A stretch of 64,000 nucleotides of DNA from Lenzites betulinus (lineage: Eukaryota; Basidiomycota; Agaricomycetes; Polyporales; Polyporaceae), in contig JABYQU010000001.1 of NCBI GenBank assembly GCA_022264855.1, positions 1,364,001-1,428,000 of the forward strand, read 5' to 3'. Position 1 is the stretch's first letter. Every line of letters begins with the position of its first letter. Both the position numbers and the translations under genes were made by a program. The notes beneath the pieces were generated by a model. That model saw only the letters and a program-made list of their open reading frames with translations, searched no databases and had not been told where the DNA came from. Positions 1 to 11,603 of the stretch are shown here, piece by piece.

Positions 1-3000
1 AGAGCGACCTTCACGATTGCGGAGGATGTCCCTGGCGTAATCCGGCGACCGTTTACTATGACATAGCGCACAGTATGGGCTACGGTGTCGAGGAAGACGG
101 CATTGCGGGGGGCGTTAGGATTATGCCGGTGATAAATCTGTGCTGGCGATTGTGCATCGCGGGGTGAACCTGCCAGGGTGTTGTAGAAAGCTAGCATACC
201 ATCGCGGAGCGAAGTAGAGACAGTTACCGGGTGCGCAGACCTTGGCCCAGGGTGTATGGTTGCGCCGATGAGTGCTGCATAGGCGTTCAGTATAGTTCAA
301 GCGTGTAGAGGATGTGCAGGCACATACCATCATCACGGACTCGATCACCGTTGTCTTGAAGTGTCGCCGCAGTTTCAACGGTCCCACGCGCCTCGCGGCT
401 GTTGTATCCAAAGCGTTGCGCTATGGCGCGCGGAGTACGATGTTCAACGGTGTCAGGTCCAGGTGTGGACGCGACATGTTCTACCTGGTATTGCGCAGAT
501 ACTTCAGCCAGTATATATTCGAATATACATCAATATTACTTACCATAGATCGTAACGCAATATCACGATGGTACTCACGCATCATGGTTACCTCTTGCTG
601 TCCGCCACGACGGTTATTCAAGTTTGTGGCCTTGAGTGTCTTGTTGAGACGTTCTGCGAGAAACGCCCAGATCTCATAAACTGTGGCGAATTCGTCCAAT
701 TGGGCAGGAAGGTGCGAAGCGAAGTGGTGATTTGGCACCATTGCTTCGATGCCATACATCTGGCCAAGCGGTAAGTCTCTAATGAGCAAGGGTGCAAGGC
801 GGAGATCCGGCTTACCTGTTTGTAGCCCACCAGATAGTTGTATAGCAACGTTGCACCGCGTTTGCGCTCCGAGGAAGTGGTCACCGGTGCCAACATTAGC
901 TTGAGTGCAGTGACAAGTTGAAGGAGGAGTCGTACCTCCCCCGGTTGCATGCGCGGCTGAGGAGGGGGCGGGAGTGCAGCAGGTGTGCGGGCTCGAAGGG
1001 TGGACAGTCTCTTCGTGAGTTTTTCCTCCTGGGATGCGTCAGCGGTCTGGAGCTTCGCTTCAACCGCTGCAATGTCAGCCGCATGCTTGCTGACGGCCTG
1101 TGTATGCAACACCTCTGCAACGGCATGCTTCTTCATTGCCTTTGCATGCTCGGTCTTGACCTCGTCGGCGAAGTGGTGCCAGATTATTGGGAGCTGTACG
1201 ATGTTATCAGTAATTAATAACATTCGAGTTCAAACAAAGGACGTACGATAATGCAACCAGGTCCAATCATCAGATGTTTGTACTCGTCCGCCGAGAGCGA
1301 ACCTCCCGCGGGCTCTCCTACACGGAACGGTAGCCTGCCTACCCATTCAGGGACTTCAAACTAGTTATTAATTAGTACGTACACTGCCGAGCAGGCCTCT
1401 GGGCGGACTTACGGTATCCAGGAACGTGTGCATCATTGATAGCTCACGCTTGTTGCCAGCCTTGGTTTCAGCCCGAAGAGCGGCGGTTTTGATCCAGCGT
1501 GTGTACCACTGCGTTTTGACGACACCTGCACGCATATGATTAGAAATAAGATACAATAACAGGAGTAAATGGCCGCACCGAGTAGCAAGTTATGCATGGG
1601 GTCTATGACTGTCATCTTAATGCAGTCGTAGTACGGTAGGCGCATAATATCTGCCCATCGACTACCGTGCTTCTTGAAATGTTCGTCGCACTCTTTCCTC
1701 GTTTCGAGGGCCTTCCACTCTTGAGCATTCTCCCAATGCTGTTGATACGAGCGGGGCGGACAGCCTGCAGGAGTAAATAAGTGTATATGCTAACGCAGTG
1801 AACTCACCGCAATACGTACCACCTTGTAGGCATTCATCCGAGTACATGTCCTTGGTTGATGTGGTACCTGCGGTACACGGCACTTCGTTGTGGCTCTTGT
1901 CTGCGAAACCACCGACCTTGCACATCGCAGGGTGGTCAGTGCATGCACAGATTACGACAACACGACAGCGACGTCCTGCAAGATGTTATGTCAGCACTAA
2001 ACAACTGCTATATGAAGACGAACATGCCTTGCTTGCAAGACGGTGTTGGTGCGAACAGACCACGGTGATAGAGCATTAGTAAGTCGTCGACAATCAGCGC
2101 TATCCAGTGTTGAAGCTCCTCTGCATCGGGCTCCTTTGGGCCATCGGTCATGGCGGCAAGGATCAGATATTCGACACGATATCTATGTAGCTTGCTTAAC
2201 GGATACATGTAATAAAATGATAGATGGGACTAACCGTAGCGCAGGTGGTAGCGTAGGCAGAGAGAACGAGATAGCCCCCGTGGAGTAGGATGCGCTGAAC
2301 GCGCTAGACGCAGCCGAGAACCTGGACCGAGGACGTCAGCAATGCGAACATGAAGACTAACACTACTTAATGATCACGTACCAGTCGACATGAAGGATCA
2401 CGGGAACCCGCAGCTCGCCATCATAGTCAGGACCAAAGAACGGTTTGCCATCGCAGCCAAGAAGGGTCTTCCAGCGACTTCCATCGTGTATAGAGCGGTA
2501 CTCACCAGAGGGTGGTGCAGGCCGTGTTGTCCAAGCCTCGAAGTAGGCCTCGATGCCTGGTTGGCTGATAAGATATGCCAGCGCGGATGAGAGAAGGCGC
2601 ATGGGTGCGACGGTCCGGGGGATTGGTGTTGGTGCATCGAGCCTCAGTAGCCGCATGAGGAGCGTCCGGGGGGTAGTTGTAAAGAGCGGGGTGTCGCACT
2701 GGATGCATTGAAAGCGATAGTTCTTGATATTGGGCCTAAATAGCAGTCGACACCCCGTGCACTCAATGAGTATGTGGAACTTATCTGTTAAGTTAAGGCG
2801 CTTGAGGGTTGTGGTGAGCGTTCGCGGCATTGGATCGAGAGCATCGATGAGCCCAAGGGCAATGAAGAGCATACGCAATGTTGAGAGTGTGAGGTCGGCT
2901 GCGCGGAAAGTGACGTGGTGGTGTGTGTGGAGGTACGCAACAAGCAGGAGGACGATGCGCACATACCACAGAGCATGGCACTCTGAGTATACTGCGTGCG

Positions 3001-4021
3001 GAGAAAGCGAGGGTGGGAGGGAAGGGAGGTGGAGAGCATGCGCGAGAGCAGGATGCTCGTGCTGTGAAATTCCTGGTATTGCCACGTCGTGGGCGTCCGG
3101 TTCGGCTGCGTCGGGAGATGGCGGGCGGCCAAGACCATCATCCAGCGGCTGTGGTTGCGGAGACAAACGAAGGTGGCCCGGGTCTTGGGCTTCCACCGGC
3201 TCTTGCTCCTCATCTTCCGTAGGGTCCTCACCCAGAGAGCGTTGGAGGACATCAAGGTCGTTTGGGTCGTCGTATAGGCCTAACTGTCGTCCCTCTTCAG
3301 CTGGAGAACCGGGGGGAGAGATATTGAGCTCCGGGGCAATGTCCAGGTCATGTCCGGGCGGTGGAACTGCGGAAATGATCACATCAGCATCAGCTATGAT
3401 ACCTTGGCTGTGAGAGCATACGAACTGTGTGCGGCGGGGTGTATTACGTTGGCGTACATATCTTCAATATCCTCGGGAGACCGCGGGCGTATTTGCTAGA
3501 GCAGAGCGTGAGTACTTCAGGTGCTACATTGTGAGGGATGAGCATACAGGGTGTATGGGCTCCGCTATATTCCAGCCAATGTTGATTGGCTGTTCTCCGC
3601 CGGGGGTCAGCGGCTCGGGAGCATTGATAGCAGGTGCAGGTGAGACTGAAAGTCGAGGTCGGCTAACCGCTGGCTCGGGATGCGGAGACGGTGTGCGGGG
3701 GTGCTTTGGGCGCTGGGCCAGTATATGCCCTTGTACAGCCGGTAGATTGATACCTCGGCCTCTAGGTATCACCAAGTGCCCTCGGCCGCGTGCCCTTCCA
3801 CCTCGACCGGGAGGCAGTGTGACACCTCGGGTGATGCGTCCGCGGTGATGATGTACTCGCGCGAGACTTTCAATACCTTCATGACTGGTCAGTTGGCTGC
3901 GGGTGAGCCATTGGCCTCCTGGGTGTTCCAGTATACATATTCGCTCGCACTTGCAAAGGTGGGTGAAGCGTATGTCGGGAGGACGTGGAGGCGGAGACAC
4001 GGGCTTGGTACTCTCTGACAT
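1..4021 (-). CDS. Tnp2-family DNA transposase, C-terminal part cut by window edge
   Basis: Catalyses cut-and-paste transposition of a Tnp2-type (CACTA/CMC-like) element in the nucleus. The gene reads leftward from the ATG at 4021 and is divided by several short introns. Exon 1 has the usual cysteine pair (LCKCERIC). The long second exon at about 2363-3382 carries an acidic, proline-rich stretch and a Cys-x2-Cys pair (FQCIQCDTP). The conserved Tnp2 core follows: TDGPKEPD and VDDLL near 2050-2150, KVGGFADKSHN near 1900, TVIDPMHNLLLG near 1600 with a catalytic Asp, WHHFADEV near 1180, and PNHHFASHLP with LAERLNKTLK at about 500-720. The exons I traced (1700-3400) join in phase, for example VDW to FSAASSAFS to YRVEYL, so no break was found. 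The C-terminus lies left of position 1. I could not find the terminal repeat on the right side. Family assignment is secure; exact exon borders are not. Confidence 0.85.
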
Positions 4022-5002
4022 GGTGGAGGGAGGCGGAGGGCGTGTACACGCGTACACCTGCCTTGCACTAATATTTCAAAGTTGTCAACCAGGTTACTTG
4101 TACCGGGAGATGCAGCAAGTAGCTCCTAGCTATCGTCCTGCCCGATGACAGGACTACCTCTAAGCGGCCCAAAAATTCAGTGCATTGACACATACAGTAA
4201 TTCAGAGCTCTTGATTGCTCGAGCATTCACATGTGCGTGGAGCCATTTGATGTTATACAGACACGAAGGGCATTCGGCACTCAAGATACATAATGCATGT
4301 GACCGTGTTGTGAGGTCACAGGAGATAAGAACTGTTCAGATCTGGATATAGTAATCCCACTCTAATTTTGATAATAACCGCCAGGCGCTGAGCAACTATT
4401 ACAACCTCAAGCCTCGACTACAAGGCCCTTGAACGCAGTGAATCGTCTCGCGCCCCGGCAGCGAGCCGCGCCCAGTTACCTTTCTGGGCGCCGTCCCGGC
4501 GTTTTTGTGTGCCGCGCAGAGGACTCACTACCCGGCAGCCGCGGAAACGGTTCCCTTTACCGCACCATCTCCTCGTCGCTGCCAGGTATGTGGCTTCGTA
4601 CCCCGCGCGGGTCAACCATCCTTTCTCGAGTCGTCGGGCATATCCTGACGCACTCCTCGTCGCTGCCAGAGCGTTTTTTGTCACCCACCAGGCTTTCGGC
4701 CCCTAAAAAGCCAGAAAATGTCCGAAATACGGCGCTTAACCACCACAGGCCTGATTTTCGGCGCTCAATGTGTGTTTAGCGCCCGCTTGGGCCGAACCTG
4801 ATGGCTCTTTTTGGCATCCATGTCCGGACCATTCCACAGGCCTTTCGGCGTCTAAGCCCTGTTTTGTCCGGATGCGAGCAGGCATACCCTCTCCAGAACC
4901 CGAGATATTGTCGGGACGGTCATCAGGGATATCCTCCCGTTGTCAGGGGTCCTCATGTATGTAAGGTGGACCGTGGATAGGCTACAAGGAGCAAAAAGCT
5001 CT
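4022..5002. other. gene-free stretch between transposase and tRNA
   Basis: About 1 kb without a recognisable gene. The segment at 4570-4670 contains CTCGTCGCTGCCAG twice, about 80 bp apart. I looked here for the outer terminal repeat of the Tnp2 element (TAGTG, or a match to the other element's repeat) and did not see one. Confidence 0.5.
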
Positions 5003-5082
5003 TGACGAGAGTGGGATTCGAACCCACGCCCTTTCGGACCAGATCCTTAGTCTGGCGCCTTAGACCGCTCGGCCATCTCGCC
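5003..5082 (-). tRNA. tRNA-Leu (anticodon AAG)
   Basis: The minus strand folds as a type II tRNA. The 7-bp acceptor stem is GGCGAGA with TCTCGTC (one G-T pair) and the discriminator base is A. The anticodon arm is CCAGA-CTAAGGA-TCTGG, giving anticodon AAG. A long variable arm precedes the T arm (GTGGGTTCGAATCCCAC). No intron is present. It decodes CUU. Confidence 0.96.
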
Positions 5083-5571
5083 GTTGTGAAGTTGAGCTAT
5101 ATGGAACATATGTTTTGCGCAATAAGCAACTTGTAATCCCAGGAGTTCACCGATTTGGCTCTTATGTAGTATACACACTGCGCCTTCTGGCTCGTTAAAT
5201 CCAGGCTTTTTTCAGGTGTGGCAGAGTGTAGGATGGTGGGGGCAGTTAGTGTGGACATAGCTCAATAAGGTCCGCGAAGCTTTGGGTTTTTGCCGGAAAT
5301 GGACTGGGCGTCCAGGAGCACGTGGGCTGATACGATCTATGCATACGGCTGTGCCACTGTCCACAACTCTCCTTCCTCCCTCTCTCCCTCGCGTCCGCCT
5401 TCTCGTCGTCGTCCTCGCCCCCGCTCCGTCGACGCTGCCTGCAAATACCCCACTGCAGGCCTACATAGCGGCGGCCTTATCCCCTAGTCTGACCATCACC
5501 TCCACCGCCTCTTGCTCTGACGTCTCACTGAGCCACGCCACTCGTGCTTCATTCTTCTATACCCAACCACA
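5083..5571. promoter_or_regulatory. upstream region of the ELL gene
   Basis: Gene-free interval between the tRNA and the ELL start. It holds a pyrimidine-rich tract at about 5367-5415, directly upstream of the coding region, as is common in front of highly expressed fungal genes. No clear TATA box was found. The promoter role is inferred from position only. Confidence 0.4.
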
Positions 5572-8105
5572 ATGCCCCTCCCCGCGGATGCCACGCTCAC
5601 ACTGGGGCAGCCGCACTCGGGAGACCTGCTGCACTCCAAGCCAAAACAGGCGATGTTGTTTCGCATGTCCGCGGAGACTCTCGAGCAGCTTGGAGACGCT
5701 CAGAACCTACCGAAGCTACACGTCGAGTTCGGGGAGAACCCTGTACGTACCATCCCACTCCATGACAATCCGCCGCCTCTTACGTGAAGACAGGGCCTCT
5801 ATATCAACGATACCTTTTACCCAATGCGAGCGGACCAAGAGAATGGCCCGCACGAACTATACCTCCGGATGGCCTCGGCATCGAAGCCTATGGCGCCCCT
5901 CAAGATGTACGCAAACGTGATCGGGAAGTTCACGGTTGACCGGCAGCTGGGGGAGAAAGTCGAGGGATCCGTGCGTGACCGCACGCTGGAGGCCGAGAAG
6001 CAGCGCACGGAGCGCAAGGCGATATATCTCGACACCCCGCCCGACCTGAAGTATCCGGGTGCGAAGGGGAAGCCGCGGAAGGACGCAGCAGCGCCCCGCC
6101 GGCCAGCTGCTGTCTCCGCCGCCAGCCGTCCGACAGTTACCGTGAAGGTCACGAAAGTGGCGTCTCCGCTTCCGGGTTCGGCCTCCCACGGAGGGGGATC
6201 ATCGAGCGATGTGGCTTCCACCAGGGCGCGTCTAATCCATTGCCTCGCGTTGAAACCTCGCACAACCGATGCCGCCATCACGATGTGCGGTGGGAGGGAC
6301 CCAACGCCACAGATGAAGAAGGAGCTTTTGACGTTGCTGAATGCTGTGAGTTTGTTCTAGCATGTGGTTCTGTGCGCTCGCTGACAGCTGCGCAGGTCGC
6401 GGAACCGAAACTTGTGGCTAAGAACAGCGACCCCGACGCGCCGCAGTGGTGGCAGCTGAGGCTGGAGTCTTGGATCGAAGTGCGGCCGTACTCGTGGCCC
6501 TCTCTCACATCCGACGAGCGCACCGCTATGTCCCGCCAGGCACGGGCGGCGTACAAGAACATGAAGATTCCGGAGTCGGACCCAGTCTGGGACCATGCGC
6601 GCTATCGCGACGTCGGCCCTTCTGACGCCGGTACGGGCTCGTCCACACGGCCTGCTGCCGGCACAAGCGCGCTTGCTGCCGAGCCCAAGAAGGGCATGAT
6701 GTCCAAGGGCACGACGAAGAAGGCGAAGACTGCGGAGGGCGTGCGCAAGAGGCTGCCGGACATCGTCGTTGCCAGAGACGAAAGCGCGCGCCCGGGGAAA
6801 GACCAGCTGAGCAAAGGCAAGGCGCGCGATCGGGACGCCGACGACGGGAGTGGCGCCGGTACGCCTACGAGCGCGACAAGACCTCCGCTTCGCAAACCAG
6901 GGTCGGGGTTCAAGGCTACCAAGGCGTCTGCCACGCCACCCGCCTCCGACCCCCGCGGTGCTTCACCCCTACCTCCTCCGCCCAAGAAGGCAGGTCCCGT
7001 AGATGCTCGAGAGCGCAGGCGGGAGCTCCCTGCACCATCTGGTTCCGCCAAGCCGCTACCTCCCATTGCCCCTCCAGTTGCCACACAAGACCAGAAGACG
7101 ACTCTCCAGTTCCGGAAGAAAGTCAAGGATGCCGGTGAGCGCACAGTGGAAGAGCGACGAGAAGAGAGACAACGCGAGCGCGAGCGACTGGCTGCTGCTG
7201 AGGAAAGGGCTCGGTCGAAAGGACAGGGATCCCCCGTTCCTGTCAGTGCGCTGTCCTTCAAGCGCAAGAAGCCTCCACAGGACGGGAATGACTCTGAGTA
7301 CTCGGAGCGTGAAGTTCCCCTGAGCGGTGCGACGAAGAAGCGCCGCTTGGAGAGCGAGCAGCAGAGCGCTGCGGAGAAGTCTACCCCGCGAAGAGACCTC
7401 TCGCTACCGAAGAAGCCAGTGATGCACGAACCTGCCCCTCTCACTGCGCCGCGGCCCAAAGTGAAGAAGGAGCCCTCACCATTGTCAATCGCCTTCTCCC
7501 CTCCCCCAAGTGCCCCACGCTCGTCTCTCCCTCCCCGCCCCTCGATGCCCGAAAACCCCCAGCCGCCCTCGTCAGCCTCGTCGTCCAGCGCAAGCACCAA
7601 AGACGACGCTCCCCACCGTTCGTCCAGCTCGTCCAAGCGGCGCCCCCCGATATACACCTCCTCCTCTTCCTCCTCCTCGGACGAGCCGCGGACGCGCGGC
7701 CGCACGGGCGCGCGCGCAGCGGGCGACGACGCGGCGGCGAAGAAGCGCAAGAGCAAGCACGCCGCGCGGTTCAAGGCGCGCGTGCCGCTCCCCGCGGACC
7801 GCGCGGGTCTGCGCGGGTACTACAAGACGTGCTTCCTGGTGTACATCCGGCTGTACCAGGAGCAGGCGCAGCGGCGCGACCGCATCGAGCGCATGCTGGG
7901 CGACGAGCGCGGCGCGGGGGACGCGCCGTCCGAGGACGACGCGGACGCGGACGGCGACGTCGATATGGCGGACCTCGACCCGGACGTGCTCGTTGCGTTC
8001 ATGGCGGAGCTGCAGATGGTGACGGACGAGATGAACAAGATCCGCGCGGCGTGGGCGCGGTTGGGCGGGAGCGTGGACTCGTCGGGCGAGCTCGTCGATG
8101 AGTGA
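5572..8105 (+). CDS. ELL: RNA polymerase II elongation factor ELL
   Basis: ELL-family proteins suppress Pol II pausing and act in elongation complexes in the nucleus. Exons 5572-5742, 5794-6345 and 6396-8105 (introns of 51 and 50 bp, both phase 0) give 810 aa. The N-terminal third resembles the ELL domain: SAETLEQL, LYLRMASASKP, ERKAIYLDTPPDLKYPG and a winged-helix-like part ending in MKKELLTLLNAV, WIEVRPYSWPSLT. A long disordered Lys/Pro/Ser-rich linker follows, with several basic KKRK-type stretches. The C-terminus (from about residue 700) is the occludin/ELL homology domain, with YYKTCFLVYIRLY and LQMVTDEMNKIRAAW. The start is the first in-frame ATG in good context. GC content rises strongly toward the 3' end of exon 3, which creates long false ORFs on the other strand. 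Confidence 0.88.
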
Positions 8106-8606
8106 GGTGGTGGCGTTGGGGGAAGTAAGGGACACTCGGAAGACAGTCTACGTGGTTCGTTGGAGGCCTGGTATAAAGGCTTGTTGTATTTTATAGTTAT
8201 TAGAACGGCGAAAGGATCGGTATCGATGTTTCGCGAGGTCTCTGTCAATGCTCGAGATAATGTACGCATACACCGCCGCCGGCCAACACCGAAAGTCGCA
8301 TTGTTTGTGGGCTCTGGGCTTATCCCTCCCTGGAGAAAGACTCTTGGGATATAATAAGTGCTAGCCAGGGCTCGACGGAGGTCTCATCCAGATTTCCTAA
8401 ACATTCGCTCCCGAGCGACAGCTATGCTTCAGATGGACGTGTTTCGCGCCAAGGATGGATCTACCTGAATCACCCTGATGGGATATACCACATGGCATAG
8501 TCCCATAGTCCTTGGTACAATTCGATATACGCGTACAGATTCAAGACGTCCTTACACCCCACGCCACCCTTGTTTCGCACGTCTGACTTGCCTTATGTAC
8601 CGCCTC
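8106..8606. other. intergenic region between convergent ELL and ADH copy A
   Basis: About 500 bp separating two convergent genes. It must hold both 3' untranslated regions. No ORF, RNA or repeat was recognised. Confidence 0.5.
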
Positions 8607-10110
8607 TCAGCAGCGCGTGTTCGTCGTGTTGGACTGCAAGCCCGGAACGACGACCATCCGCCCGGTGACTTCATGCGCCGTCAGTGACGACAGCACTGTG
8701 TTGATGTCCTCGAGTGCCGCGACCGTGATGGTGGGCTTCACGATGCCCTGCGAACGAGACGGTATGTCAGGATGGGAACCCGGGTGAAGATCTGGTCGCC
8801 ACAAACCTGAGAAAGCAGATCGAAAGCACTGCGCATATCGTCCGGCGAGCCATATATAGACGAAATCACTGGCGGCCCAGCCCGTCAGCAAACCATGTAG
8901 ATGTAGGAGACATTGAGCATGCATACCGGCGATGTCGGCGGTGATCAGGTCGGCGGTGTCAAACGAGAGCGTGTCGGCGCTGTATCCAACCTGAGGGATG
9001 ATTACTAGAGTCAGCAACACTTATGCTCGGTTGATCGAAACAAGGGAGACACACGAGGATGATCTTTCCATGCCTTGCGACGCGCGCCCAGTCTATTCCC
9101 ATACCGTTCGTCTTGAACGCCACCGCAGCCTGCGACAGCGAAAAGCCTGCGTCACCCACAATTAGCAAACGAGAGATACGCCACGACATAGCTTAACACA
9201 GGATACGACGTACTCTGCGCGCTCGCGACAAAGTCGACCACCGTGTCGACAGAGAACGTCCCGTTATTGACCACGTCGGTGAAGTCCTGCAGGTCGAACG
9301 CCTGCTCCGCACCGAGGTCGAGCGCGAGTTGGCGAGCCTCGGGGCGGATGTCCACCGCGAACACCGTCGCGCCCAGGTGCTTGGCGACTTGCACGGCCTG
9401 GTGCCCAAGTCCGCCGACACCGTAGATGAGCACGCGGTCGCCCTGCGTGACTTGCGCCGCGTTGTTGACTGCGTTGAAGACCGTCGTGAGCGCGTCGGTC
9501 GCCACTGTCGCGACCTCAGGTGCGAGTCCGTCCGGCTGTCATCGCCGCGGGGATCAGCATGTAGCACTGGCACAGCGGCCGGGTATGGTCGGCTTGGAGC
9601 AGACACGCACCACAGGGATAAGCTGGAACTGGTTGACGACGACGAATTCGGCGTAGCAGCCGTCGAGGCCGATGCCGTTTGAGGTCGTGAGTGGGTCTGG
9701 GCTCGTGGGGTCGAAGAGGTGCACGCCGTAGAGCTGAGTGGTGCTGATGTTGCTCAGTACGCCCGGTCCAAGTCTGGAGAGGGGAGACGCGTATTAGGGG
9801 CGGGAAAATGCATGGGCTTGTTGAGACGAAAGATGGATACATACTGGACAGGCGTGCCGACGATCTCGTGGCCCATCACGTAGATACGGGGGTCAGGGCG
9901 GGCAGCAGAGAGGAAGAAGACGTCGGTGTGGCACACGCCGCACGCCGCGATCTTGAGCACAACCTGGTCTTGCCCCGCCGTGGGCACGGGGTAGCTAGAG
10001 TTGAGCACGAGGTTGTTGTTCCCGGGCGTGTATACCCCGGCGAACATCGTGTCGGCCACTGCCATAGAGACGAGCACGAAAAGGCTGGCGTATGTCGAGA
10101 TTGCCAGCAT
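8607..10110 (-). CDS. zinc-type alcohol dehydrogenase with secretory leader (copy A)
   Basis: Medium-chain (MDR) NAD(P)-dependent alcohol/aldehyde oxidoreductase; substrate unknown. Exons on the minus strand are 10110-9845, 9773-9611, 9535-9214, 9146-9055, 8990-8927, 8868-8807 and 8747-8607, all phase-consistent, giving 369 aa. A hydrophobic leader (MLAISTYASLFVLVSMAVA) precedes the point where cytosolic ADHs normally start (MFAGVYTPGNNN). Catalytic features are CGVCHTD, GHEIVG and an Asp in place of the third zinc Cys. The Rossmann motif is YGVGGLGHQAVQVAK, followed by FAVDIRPEARQ. The four-cysteine structural-zinc lobe is missing. Sequons NSS, NIS and NGT fit passage through the secretory pathway. 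Exon borders match copies B, C and D exactly, so the family arose by gene duplication, not retroposition. Secretion is predicted, not shown. Confidence 0.9.
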
Positions 10111-10209
10111 GTTGTGAGGCGGGTGAGCTCGACTCGGGGGAGAGAAATGCTGGTGCTGGGTGTGGAACTCCTGAGGCGGGTTGACTACCACAGAGCAATG
10201 TCGAGGGCA

Positions 10210-10216
10210 TTTTATA
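10210..10216 (-). promoter_or_regulatory. TATA box of ADH copy A
   Basis: TATAAAA on the minus strand about 100 bp before the ATG. It is followed by ATGCCCTCGACATTGCTC, which is also present in copies B and (with small changes) C. Conservation between paralogues supports a core promoter. Confidence 0.7.
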
Positions 10217-11603
10217 CACCTACAGGCTGGACCGGATGCCGATGCTACCTCCGACCGGGGAGGAGGCCCATAAGGAAATTGTGACGTGCAGAGGCAAATA
10301 CTCTTGCATACAAGGCAGCACCACTGTCGGCGGGAACAGAGGCGGTCGAGGCCAACACAATGTCAGCATACAACTTCGGAAAACGTAAATGCCCGCACAG
10401 AGAATGACATTGACCTCTCACCATTAGAGTACGCGAGTCTTAGCGTGAACTTCGCGGAAGATCCTCTTCGGTATCAGAAGCAAATGGTATACTGTCAGAG
10501 TGCCACACGATCAGCTCCACCTACTGCGCCGCCGGCAACTTCACTGTGCACTCACGGAGACACGAGCACCATCCCATGGGTGAGACGATATTGAGGTACC
10601 CGGCGTCGACCCACCTTACGCTCCTCGGTGTTCGTTTGTAGAATACTGACTCCGAGTCGGAGATACGGCGAAATTTGAATGGGGCAGCACAAGCCAGCCG
10701 CACATAGCGGCGACGGATCAGGTTCCTCGGTGCTTAAAATGACCGGTCGGGCAAAGGGAGAGATCACAAGCCATTGAATGTGGGGCACGGTGCCCTGCAT
10801 TCAGGTGACGCTGGGCGTTGAACTGCGATCAATGTAAGCGGACGATCCCGACATGGATACGGTAATTACACTTACCACTACAGTCGATACGCAGTGCGCA
10901 CACATACTGGAAGTTAGAGAATATTGCTATGCAATGTGCATGTGCGTGGTCCTAAGAGTGGGCTGTGGAAAGCGACAATACTCAGGCTGCCAGCGGGGTT
11001 CATCGGTATACTTACGCACGCGTTCCTGGCAGTCGGATACACCCATAGAATATCAGGCCCGTGTGATGATCACCCTATATGCTGAGTAGCTCGCCATATT
11101 GTAGCCGGCGTACGCAAGACATGGGGGCGGAACATAGAGGTGTATTTCCGAGTTCCCACGAAAGCAGCGTACTGCAGCATTCAGTGGTGGCACTGCAACT
11201 GCCATGCGCGGCGATCGGCGGATAAGGTTTCGTCGGTTGAACCACATCGTAGTAGCTGTACTGATCGACAGTTTATGAGTGTTCCAGTGAGCGACGGGTT
11301 GGCATACCTTTGAACTTATGTAGTAGCGAAACTTGGGAGTCTGGTTCAAGTCCCACATCCTGCGTGGCTTATTATACCGCGTCCGAATTTGTGCCAAGGC
11401 ATTGATGGTCATGATCAATCCTGGAACATTCCTACGTTTACGACCACTACGACCACTGTGACAAGAGGTAAGAGTGTGAGGGAACGGAGTGCAGAAAGCC
11501 CATGAGATATATAACCGTGATCCAATACACCCGTACAGATTCATATTCGACAGCCTAAAACCCGTATACTCTTTCCATGACACATTTGTTTACACCATGT
11601 ATC
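10217..11603. other. gene-free stretch between ADH copies A and B
   Basis: About 1.4 kb. The longest open frame (minus, 11053-11583, 176 codons) begins without a convincing context, matches no family I know and has no partner exons. I see nothing functional apart from the copy A promoter at the left end and the 3' flank of copy B at the right. Confidence 0.45.

Noticed and set aside
2724..3413. Plus-strand frame of 229 codons
   Set aside because: Opposite to the acidic/proline-rich exon of the Tnp2 transposase; its composition (Arg/Ser/Gly/Trp) is that of a shadow frame.
6602..7774. Long minus-strand frame of 390 codons opposite the ELL gene
   Set aside because: It is a shadow of the GC-rich, low-complexity linker of ELL. 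It has no family features, and the plus strand has domain evidence.
11053..11583. Minus-strand frame of 176 codons between ADH copies A and B
   Set aside because: No recognisable domain, no partner exons and no support in neighbouring sequence; I could not call it a gene.
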